Shown: positions 49,440-59,499 of the stretch, in pieces
How the letters are laid out: every line of letters begins with the position of its first letter
How positions within the stretch are numbered: the first letter of the stretch is position 1
DNA from: Seriola aureovittata
Lineage: Eukaryota > Chordata > Actinopteri > Carangiformes > Carangidae
Assembly (NCBI RefSeq): GCF_021018895.1
Contig: NC_079364.1
Location: 31,038,201 to 31,102,200 of the forward strand
Reading direction: 5' to 3'
Length of the DNA: 64,000 nt
Made by a program: the position numbers and the translations under genes
Notes under the pieces: model-generated
The model's input: only the letters and a program-made list of their open reading frames with translations
The model's database searches: none
What the model was told of the DNA's origin: nothing

Positions 49440-51060
49440 AAATGAAAATTGTTCTAGTGAGCGACCGAGTGGCTTAAGAAGATCCAGAACATGATTTGAT
49501 TAAAGTTGGTATAGAAATTTAAAACAGCCTGAAGGAAGTTATAGCTATAGTTGTCTTTGATATTGAGAAAGGCTATGACTCTTTGTGGTGAGAAGGTCTT
49601 TTAACTAAAATGAACAAGGTAGGCATAGGTAGAAGGTTAAGCCATCAGTCCGACATGATTAAATACTATGATTAAAAATATTTTTGAAAGAAATACAGGA
49701 ACATTTATACAATCCTCACTGTATGCAGATGATGGAGGAATTTGAAAAAGGGGAAAAATGTCTCATACAGTATGTGTTTGAAAGTCAACAGAAAGCAACA
49801 GTAAGTGTGAAGCAGTGGTTCCCAACCTGTGAGATGGGGCCCACTGATGGGTCGTGAAGGTAGTGCAAGTATATTTATATCTACATCTATACTATATAAA
49901 TGTATGTATGTATGTATATATATTAAAAATTGAAAAACTCCTTTCATTGTTGTTTTTCTTGATTTAGACCTATCACTGTGATAAGCCAATGAAAGGAATT
50001 TTGCTGCCGTACCACATTGTACACTTGTTTGCTATTGCAGGCTGATTGCATTACATGCCTGCTCATGAGAGATTACATTCATGGCAACAAAGGACTATCA
50101 AAAATAGACAACTGATTAGCAACAGGAAGAATTAAAAGGAAATGGAGTCAAAAGACAAACGGTGAATTGACAAGTGATTGCTCTACTTTCAGTTCTATTC
50201 TGAATCGTCATCATTAAAATTAAAAGTGCTCTAAGAACAAATTATTTGGCCTCCCTATTACGTGTTACGGGGTTGGATATGGGCCATCAATATTTTTAAG
50301 ATTTTCAAGTTGGCCATGAATTGGAAAGGGTTGGGAACTGCTGGTGTAGAGAGATAGTCCGATGATGGGACACATGCTACATGCTAAAACTTAGTAGATA
50401 TTACATAATGGACAGAAGTTAACACTATATAACAAGCCCATGGAAAAAGTTTGAGAGTTGCATGGTTCATGACGTGGCAACAAAAACTAGACAAGATGCA
50501 ATACAGAGCATTAAGACTTAGTTTAGGAGCGGTTAAAACCTCGGCCATTAACTATCACTAGTTGAGGTCAGTGAATTGCCATCAGATCTGAGGAGAATGA
50601 GGCTGTCATTAACATATTAGATAAGAAGTCAGGGAGGAGGAACTGGATACTTAGCTTCAGCTGGTCTGTAGAAAAAATAAACTGGTTAAAGGAGCGCCAA
50701 ACTAAATATCTTAGAAATTAGTTTTCAGAGCACAGAAGCAAAATCATCTATTCATTACAGAATAATGGAATCATGGCAGGAAATGTGGGATAACAGTTGT
50801 GAGAAACAACAGAAGTAAATGTAGGGAGGAAGCTATCATTTTACAGCACACAGGACTAAATGCCACATTTTTCATAATGGAAAAAGACAGCTTCAGATAA
50901 ACACACAACTGCTAACTGTAAGGAAACTGTAAAGCATACACTGATAGGAAGTTCAATAGTGAAAGAGAAAGACTGAAGGATAGGCTGATAGCTGTGGGAA
51001 GGGGACAAACAATCACAGGTTCAAAGGGCTTCATATAAATATTTAAAGGAAACAGGTCTA
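49440..51060 (+). mobile_element. Non-LTR retrotransposon ORF2 relic
   Basis: Broken frames retain reverse transcriptase landmarks: VVFDIEKGYDSLW (about 49553-49592, RT domain A-type DxxKAYDxLW motif), then SLYADDG (about 49718-49738, the YADD active site). After an interruption follow LDKMQYRALRLSLGAVKTS (about 50490-50545) and WQEMWD (about 50775). Order and spacing fit a LINE ORF2 heavily eroded by stops and indels. The 49813-50343 stretch is a later MITE insertion. Confidence 0.75.
49813..50343. mobile_element. hAT-like MITE nested in the LINE relic
   Basis: Left terminus CAGTGGTTCCCAACC and right terminus GGGTTGGGAACTGCTG form imperfect inverted repeats. Flanking octamers GTGTGAAG (49805-49812) and GTGTAGAG (50344-50351) match at six of eight positions, consistent with a decayed 8-bp hAT target duplication. 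It has no coding capacity. Confidence 0.75.
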
Positions 51061-51097
51061 ATATCCACTATATAAACTCCTACAGTCCTGATGTTAC

Positions 51098-51178
51098 ACA
51101 CTCCGGTACAGTAGGGGGCGGTGTGCGCCTTTCGCGCTGGTTTGTAGCCCGCCATTAATATCAAAGAGGAGGAAGACG
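51098..51178 (+). promoter_or_regulatory. snrpa1 proximal promoter containing a GTAGGGGGCGG repeat motif
   Basis: TATA-less, with CpGs, directly upstream of the snrpa1 5' UTR. The order ACAGTAGGGGGCGGTG ... TTTGTAGCCCGCCATTAATA ... AAGAGGAGGAAGAC has the layout of a short repeat I recall in front of many fish genes (AGTAGGNGGCGG, then an inverted CCGCCA, then AGAAG units). GTAGGGGGCGG also resembles a CTCF core. Function and start site are inferred. Confidence 0.5.
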
Positions 51179-51265
51179 TGAGCGAAGCGTTTGTTCCGGG
51201 CAGCAGCGTGTTTGCAGTTTTGCTGCAAAAATTAAAAGCCAGTAACGTCTGTTGTTGGCCTCGAC

Positions 51266-54200
51266 ATGGTGAAATTATCCGCGGAGCTGATTGAGCAGGC
51301 TGCTCAGTATACCAACCCTGTGAGAGACAGGGAGCTGGATTTACGAGGTAAGTTTAACTTTGTTCTTGGAGATGTTAAGTTAGCTTGCTCAGGCTACATG
51401 CAGGCCTCACACCGCGCTCCATTCAAAAACTTGACAAATGAAGTCTTGTACTTTTTGATACGACCAGCAAAGTGACTTTCATGCGGGTTCAGGTTCATTT
51501 AGTTTACTGCGTAGCTGTTGGTTAGAAGAAAGCGGCAGGTAAGGGTCTGAACTACGTTACCAAAATGTTAAGCTACAGCTTTGCCAGCCAAAGGACAGCT
51601 GATACAAAGGCGATGGGATAAAAAGAATAAAGTAAAAACATTTCGCAAAAACATTTCCATTTAGCGTGCACTGCTTAACATGAAGTAGATAGTGCTTTGT
51701 TGATATCATTAATAAATGTTTTTTTTTTTTCAATAGCTTCCAATTCATGTGACCCAGTCGTTCAAAGCCTGTGAATCGCATCATCACAGCTTTGTTTATT
51801 AATTAGGAATATTTTTTTCATTGCCTAAGTACTATTGGTTCAATGAAAATAAATGCTTACTTAATTTAATCCACCAAAGATGCTTTTTATGACCCGTAAA
51901 TGTTTTGTGGTATTTATTTATGTTAAATATTCAAGATCATGTTTGAATACTTACCACATGCCCTTAATCCAGTCTGGGCCACTATGTCAGTGGTGACACA
52001 GGCTCACATGAGGGGAATCCTCTCAGATTTAGGGCAGTTAACAGCCCAACACTTTGTGCCATAGAAATGACTGCACTTCTATATTAAATGACCCCTGAGG
52101 CCAGTACTACGAAGCAGGATTTGAGGTTATCGAGGTAACTTCAGGTTAAACTCTGGGTTTTCAGTCCTAAGACCTAGACTTTACAATAAAGTGATCAATA
52201 ATAACGAGCAGTAGATGTAAAATATAAATCAGTCGAATAGATCCCTTTCTTGAGTCTTTCCATGTGTCCACTCTGGTCTTAAGATAAAGCTTCTAAAAAT
52301 ATTACACTAAATAAATAGCCTATATAATAACAATTATAGCTTCATTTTAATTGAACAGATATTCTTTAATCCGACAGGATTCCTGACAGTGATGAAGCTT
52401 TCACTCTCTTCTTCATCACTGCAGCTCAGAATAACATGAGGAGACTCTGAGACCACAACTGGAAATAAAAACCAAACCTCTGATGTCTTTGATTAGAACA
52501 ATGATCCACATACTGTTAATTATTTCCATGATTGTAAATTAACATTTCAGTCGGTCTGACTCATCAGACATCAACTACTTCTCTCCTCTCAGAAAAGGTC
52601 TGACGTTAACTTTTTTAACTTTAACATTTTATCTACATCTCATGTTCATAAGTTTGTTCATCATCAGGCAAAAGAGCAAAAATACTCAAACGTAATAATT
52701 CATGCACTTAATTACAATATATTTTAGTCAGACTTTACAAATTATATTTAGACATTGAAATAATATATTTTTTATTCCAGTCATGTGATCATTTAATCAC
52801 ATTTCACCTTGTTGAGTGTCACTTTTGGATGTTGCTTTAACCAAAATTACCGGCAGGTTTCAGTGTTTCTTCTCAAATCATATTTAGTACTTCATTTGTG
52901 GTTCAGACGATGTTGGTTTATAATGAACAACTCCGCCTCGTTCACATGAACGCGCTCGTAGCCTGATAGGTAAACCCAGGGTTAACTGAGCCAGTTGATA
53001 ACCAGCTTCATAGTAAAGGTTATCCAGGACGGTCAATGTTAGGTTTAGTTAACCCAGACAACTAAAAGTTATCCTGGGTTTGTTGAACTTGCTTCATAGT
53101 ACAGGCCTCTGGTGTTGTATCACTTTTGTGTTGTCAGCTAGAGACACTATTGTACCATTATACCCATTTTTATGGAAAAACCTTTTTAAACTCATTCCCA
53201 CATCTCAAGGTGCTCTACTGTATATTAATATTGAAATCTCTGTATCTATGTATCCTACATCATACTGATCTCTAATGATTTTTCAAGTGCAACAGATGTT
53301 CCTCCTCAGTATTTCTCTTTTTCATGTGACAGGTTATAAAATCCCAGTGCTTGAAAATCTTGGAGCTACACTGGACCAGTTTGACACTATAGATTTCTCT
53401 GATAATGAAGTCAGAAAACTGGATGGCTTCCCTCTGCTCAAGAGACTGAAAACACTTCTAATGAACAACAACAGGATTTGGTAAGTTAAAGCTGCAGCAC
53501 CCTCCAGTGTCTTAATGCAAAAAAATCAGTATGATGTTCCAGTTAAAGACAAACATGTTGCTTTTTCACACTTAAATTAATCATAGAGCATTTCAGTGCT
53601 TCCAGATTAAACATGGGATTGTTATCAAGTCTGATGGGTTTGATATTGCACTTGCTGTTCAACAAATTTACTCCCATTTGGAGCACACATGAAAGTTTCA
53701 GTATTAATTACAGCTCCAAGTATCTTGGTGGTTTGTCCTCCACCTACAGACTCAGAGTATGAATCAATCAAATCAATCTTAAAAGAAGTTGCTGTTAGTG
53801 TTATTTTGTCATCCTTGTAGTGCAGTCTGTGGGGTGTTTAAAATGTTTTCTCGTGACCTAACCTTGTGACACACATACAGCCCGGTGTATGTACTGTTAC
53901 AAACAAAGCTTTCTATCCAGGCAGAAATCTCATTTAATATGACCTGATTTGATGTGTAATAGGATTGGTAATGTGCTGACATTACAAACACCTTGATGTA
54001 ATTTTTCACTGGATAAAATAATAGGATTATGGCTTTTGTTCATTTCATTCATGGGATTAATTCAATTCCCATATAACTGATAGTGTGGTGGCTTTGTGAA
54101 GGGGGAACACTGCAGGTATTTTACTAATACAGTCTGTGACAAATATGACAACTTGGTTTGTTTTCATCTGGTGTGAATAGAGCCTTGGCTGCTAGCTTAT

Positions 54201-57200
54201 TGCTTACAGACACTGTGTTTAATGTAGTTAGGCTAAGTTCACACAACAGGCCCGACAGGCCTCTGTTGCCAGACAATATAACCAGATGCCGACCAATGGT
54301 CGTACAGATTGTACTTATTGCCCCAGCAGAACTTATTGCAACACAGGCACATCAAAGAAGCCTCTTTTCAACACAGTTTTTTGGACTGAATGCTCATTAG
54401 CTCACCACTGAATCAAACTGTAGATTCAGAATATAACATTTGAAATTTAATAACATGAGTGAGAAACACAGACACTGCAGACGCTCAGTAAGTCTATATG
54501 TATGCTTTATGAGATGGTACAAACGACTGTAGATGATTTCAGATGGTTTTAATGAAGTGCTGCCTTTGTTGAATTGATCACAGTGTACTTGGCCAGTCAG
54601 TATATCGCTGCATGCTCGTAACCTTCTGAAACTTTTTCTCCAGTCGCATAGGTGAGAATCTGGAGCAGTCTCTGCCAGGTCTGACAGAACTGGTCCTCAC
54701 AAACAACAACATTCAGGAGCTCGTGAGTACATTCATAGTTTTTATATTTGTGATCAACGTGGTGAATATAATCTTTACTGATTTAAACTGACATACAAGA
54801 AAAATTTAAATTCCTCTACAGTCTGCAGTCCCTTTATAATTCTTCTCAGTGAAGATTATTGTGATTTTTGTTGATTCAAATCTGCCATCATTTTGGAGTC
54901 ATTCCATCAACGTGCAAAATTTTATTATAGCAGTACAACTACAGCCTCCAAAACCACTGCTGAGTTGACTTTACACCCGTCTCTGCCAGCGGCAACAAAA
55001 ACTAAGATCAGCTACATAAGGTTAGAACTTGTGTTTAGGATGTTGTGTCGGGTTGAATTTCACAGGTTCTCTGGTAATGGTGTATTAAGTTGCTCCTGTT
55101 AACTTCACTCATCTAGACCAATGCTTTTTATTAAAGGAGCTATTTGTTTTGCTATTGCTACATAGCCAGCGATAGCACTAAAAGCTGTTCACTTACCAGT
55201 CAAGAAACATTGTGAGTTCAACATCAAACTTAATTCCTTTTCTCACCAACAGCTGTCTCCAGAGGTGGAAACAAACAGCAATGTTAACTCTTGTCTCTAT
55301 CACGACTTTTTCTTCTACTGAAGTTAGCACGCTAACCAGCGAGCTCCGATCTGTGTCATCATTTTCCGATAGAGACTAACTGTAGCTTCCGATCTGCCCT
55401 GAAGATGTAGACGTATTATAACCTCTACCGCTATAGCTCCTGTCAAGTGACGGTCACCATCACCTGCTCCCAGCAAGAGAAAATTTACAAATAGCCCCTT
55501 TTGATTAAGCTCCACTAAATTACTCTAATGTGCCTTCACAGGTAGTAACGTACCAACACTGGAAACTTAACCTGCCTCTTTTACCGTACTGTTTTTCCTA
55601 CACGGTTGCTCTTTTCCTGTGTAGGGTGACTTGGACCCACTGGCCTCGGTGAAGACATTGAACCTTCTCAGGTATGAATCATCAGTACTCAAACATAATC
55701 AGATTATTGAACCGCCTTGTGCCCCACTTAATTATGAGTGTACTTGTTTCTAATAATTTCAGCCTGTTAAGGAATCCAGTGACAAACAAGAAGCATTACA
55801 GGCTCTATGTCATCAGCAAAATCCCACAGATCCGTGTGCTTGACTTCCAGAAGGTGAAGCTCAAGGTAAGTGCAAATGAGCAGGTATACTGTGCCAGTTT
55901 TTAAGTCTCAATTAAATGTGGATTAATGTGGGATACAGGGCCCTTCAGTGACCCTGCACAGTATTTCAAGGGCTGGCAACAGGTGTTGGTCATGGATCAT
56001 ATGTATTGGAGATGGAAGCTAAAACACCTTTAACCATTACATTTCTAACAATCTTGTTACAATCTGTTGAACATCCAAAGGAGTTGTGGTGAATTGTGCA
56101 TTTTCCTGCCTGGCCTTGCCCCCACCCCCCCGATGATCGCTCAGTCTGTGATTAACAAGGGTTTTCACTTTAACTGTGTGATATCGTCATAGGAACGCCA
56201 GGAGGCGGAGAAAATGTTCAAAGGCAAACGGGGTGCTCAACTTGCAAAGGATATTGCCAGGCGAACAAAAACGTAAGACAAAAGTCCTCGTCAGACAGCA
56301 GCTCCTCTGAACCGCTGGATCCTGGCTGATGGAACGGGTTAAACAAACAGTCACCACCTGTCAGATACAGTATATTTGTGAGAATACACTGTGATTAAAC
56401 GGGTGGGATTGGCTATATTTTTTTGTTTTGGCTATGTCTTTGTGATTCATAGCAAACTCCTAAATTTATTTTAGATTTATTTTTATTTTATTTTAAATTT
56501 ATTCTTTGTTGTTCAGACTCTGATTCAGCACATTCAATTTGAAATAACTGGACTACACAGCTAGCCAAGAATGCTCTCCAGGATGTAGGCAGACATGTTT
56601 TTTTTTGTTTTTTTTTTGTTAGCGGTCATGAGACATAACCTCAGGACTCACTCAGCACAAGATGCAAACCACTGGTAAACCTCAAAAACGGAAAGATCAG
56701 GTTGCATTTTGCAAAAACAAGAAGCTGGAAGAGTTCTTCAACACAGTTGTATGGACTGATGAAACAAAAACCAACCTCTATCAAATTAATGGAAAGAGGA
56801 ACAGCTCATGACCCAAAGCTGCCACCTCATCTGTGGTTCTGTTGTGACTTGGGCCTGTATGGCTGCAAATAAAACTGGCACACTGCTGTTTACAGGAGCA
56901 TTCTGCGCTCGGATGCCAAATGCGTAAAACTCATTGGACAACATTTCATCATTCAGCAGGACAATGATTCTAAAAATACAGCCCAGGCAACCAGAGCAGG
57001 GTGGAGAGGTTGAATTCAAATTAATTTTCAACCCATAAACTCTGACAACTATGTGATAAATGGACAATATCTCTCACACAGGTCTACTCAAATTAAAGCT
57101 TAGGCTTGGTAATGAGGCATGGTAATTTAGAGTAGTCTCCATTATTTTGTTTCAAATTGTATGTGCTGGAGCAAAGTCTGAAGAACAAAAGAAAAGGAAA

Positions 57201-58914
57201 GGAAATTATTAAAAAAAAATCTGGTGTCTGCACTAAAAGATCATCACTTGTTCTGTGTGCCAGCAATCAGAAATCAAAATCATACCTCCCTTAGTGGAAG
57301 TAATAACTGTATGAATGGACCTGAACCGTTACAACCTGAAGCCAGTAACGTTCACCACAGTGTTGCTCAGGACTGCTGTCTTTGGACAATGTATCAGTTT
57401 ATTTGACTAAAGAAAAGACACTACACATGAGATTAACTACACTGGTTGAGAGGTCAGAGAAGCCGTGTTCGTCCATGTTGTCTAAATGATGTGTTCCTTT
57501 CAGATTCACTCCTGGAGTGGCAGCACAGCTTGAGAAGAAGAGGACGGGGCCGTCGCAAGCAGACGTGGAAGCTGTCAAGGTTCACTTGTTTACTTGAAAA
57601 ATGTTGGCACTGGGTTTATGGGGTGCTTAGATTCTGACAGCAGTTTCTGGAGCTTGCAATCACATTTTACAGTCTTCCTTTGAGGACGGAGTTTACTCAG
57701 TGGTCATCAAGTATCTCAATTATTAAAGAGGCGGTTTGTTAATGGTCTGATGTTCAGAGCCAAAGAGTGTCCTTGACCAAAGATGGGGGGTTATAATTCA
57801 AGAAACTCCATGATAACTTGGCAGTCCCAACCCACTTATGAAGAACAGTGAGATGTTGTTAAAAGCCCTTAAAAAAGCCAGTAAGGGAACCTTGACTGAA
57901 GACTGTTTTTGTCAAACTACAGTGTGAAGAATGAACATTTATGCTGAAGTTTCAACTTTGTCATATTTGACTCTTGATATGATGGTCACAATGTGGCTTT
58001 GAAGTTTGTTCTAACTGATGTATGATTTAAATAATCACCTTTACTAAGTAGTTGTCATAAGACCACGGTGGAGATGAAGCGTCACTGATGTACTAACTAA
58101 CCTGGATGAAGATTCAGATCTCTAGCTGTGAATTTGCAGAATGTAAAGGGATGAACAGAGTTTATCAGACCAACCACTGTGGTTTACCTGAGTGTGTTTG
58201 TCTTTCAGAATGCCATCGCCAACGCTTCATCACTGGCAGAGGTGGAGAGGTTGAAAGGGATGCTGCAGGCCGGTCAGATCCCAGGCAGAGATCTCAGACA
58301 AGGTCAGTGCTCGACAATTACCAGACCTTGACCAATGCTGTAGAAGCTGGTGAACTTTAGACTGTATCATTTCGTTTGTATAGACACATTAGTCAGGATT
58401 CCTTACACTGGGTTTTTCAGTTGTGACAAAAATCCACACTGAGGCAGTGATGTTGCCAACAAGTCACAGTAATTGGTAGTAGTAGTTTTAACCACCTTTT
58501 TATAATAAAAACACTGAACCAGCAATTAATTCATCCTGCTAACAAGCATTGAGCCTGATATATTGTATTCCTCTGTCCCGTAGGGTTCAATTGTTGTTCA
58601 AAAACTATTGAAAACACATTAGGGAACCACACAGTTGCACTGGTTGACATGTTCTTTATTAACCATGAATACACGCTGGTTTATTTTGATTCCGTCCACA
58701 TACACCACCCTTCAGAAGCTTAATGCTTTCACTTGAGAAAAAAAATCTGCTGTATTTCTGAATTAACAAGGTTATCCCAAAATTCTGAGATATGATCTTG
58801 TTAATTCAGAAAAAACAGCATATTTCTTTCTCAAGTGAATGCATTAAGCTTCCGTACCACCCTGCTGCTGCAAAAGATCAGTGGAGCACCAAGGATTAAT
58901 CTGCCACTGAAAAT

Positions 58915-58961
<47 letters not shown>

Positions 58962-59380
58962 ACACACCCCCCACAAATACAATATTAATGATTGCTAAAA
59001 ATGACGTGTCCAGCTGTTATGGAAAGTTACTGGGGCGTCAAAAAACTGAACTGTTTTCAGTTGAAACCAGTGAACTTGGGGCTTACAAAGAAAAGTATGG
59101 GATAACACCAGCCTTACACTATGTTTTTCTTTTTTTTTATATATATCTATATATATATATATATATATGTGTGTGTATTTTGATGGATGGATGAATTGTA
59201 TCACTTGTAAAATCAGGTCCAGCTGGGATGGTGGAGGAGGAGGAGGAGGAAGAAGAGGAGGAAGATGCTGAACAGATGGCAGCACACATGGGTGGAGATG
59301 CTGGAGAGGAGATGAACGAGGGAGATCAAGAGGAGGAGGATGAAGATATGGAAGAAGAGCCACATGTTAATGGCTCCTGA
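51266..59380 (+). CDS. snrpa1: U2 small nuclear ribonucleoprotein A' (U2A'), complete, nine exons
   Basis: Spliceosome protein that binds U2 snRNA stem-loop IV together with U2B''. Exons: 51266-51347, 53333-53480, 54644-54722, 55625-55671, 55763-55865, 56193-56272, 57504-57579, 58209-58302, 59217-59380. They sum to 873 bases (290 aa plus stop), with consistent phases and GT-AG junctions. The start is MVKLSAELIEQAAQYTNPVRDRELDLRG. Leucine-rich repeats fill about residues 20-140 (LDQFDTIDFSDNEVRKLDG; LKTLLMNNNRI; LTELVLTNNNI; LNLLRNPV). Next come RVLDFQKVKLKERQEAEKMF and the FTPGVAAQ segment. The tail is an acidic Glu/Asp stretch ending EEPHVNGS, longer than in the about 255-aa human protein. 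The exon 7 donor is GTTCAC, weaker than the others. Confidence 0.95.
52089..53112. mobile_element. Non-autonomous DNA transposon in snrpa1 intron 1
   Basis: The left end GAGGCCAGTACTACGAAGC and the complement of the right end GAGGCCTGTACTATGAAGC are near-identical inverted termini. Both are followed by AT-rich arms with GGGTTAACC-type words. No transposase frame lies between them. This terminus type is widespread in fish; I assign no superfamily firmly. Confidence 0.7.
55133..55506. mobile_element. MITE in snrpa1 intron 3
   Basis: Terminal inverted words TAAAGGAGCTATTTG (left) and CAAATAGCCCCTTTT (right) bound about 370 bases of non-coding sequence. The interior matches 42780-42990 in reverse orientation. 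A CTAACCAGCGAGCTCCG word lies inside. Possible TTAA target sites are present at both edges, but this is not decisive. Confidence 0.65.
56630..57010 (+). mobile_element. Tc1/mariner relic in snrpa1 intron 6
   Basis: Broken translation shows VVWTDETKTNLYQINGK (first catalytic Asp, TDET) and, further on, TWACMAANKTGTL and IIQQDNDSKNTAQ (second catalytic Asp, QQDND). Stops and frameshifts interrupt it, and no third acidic residue or termini are recognisable. Confidence 0.75.
58715..58852. repeat. Palindrome with 56-base arms in snrpa1 intron 8
   Basis: The left arm 58715-58770 begins GAAGCTTAATGC and the right arm 58797-58852 ends GCATTAAGCTTC. The arms pair with only a few mismatches around a 26-base loop. 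It is probably a foldback MITE; in the pre-mRNA it would form a long hairpin. Confidence 0.85.
58917..58970. repeat. CA microsatellite in snrpa1 intron 8
   Basis: About 20 CA units followed by CCCACAC variants, shortly downstream of the intron 8 palindrome. Confidence 0.9.
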
Positions 59381-59481
59381 GTACCCTGAAAGCATTTTCG
59401 TTGTTGTTTCCATGTTGTTTAATTTCTTGTGTTGCATATAAAATTACCAGGGCTGTTTTTTTATTTTGTAAATTGACACAC

Positions 59482-59487
59482 ATTAAA
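59482..59487 (+). terminator. Polyadenylation signal of snrpa1
   Basis: ATTAAA about 100 bases after the snrpa1 stop codon, followed by a T-rich stretch (ATTTTTTTTTC). It is the nearest plausible signal, giving a short 3' UTR. Confidence 0.6.
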
Positions 59488-59499
59488 CAGATTTTTTTT

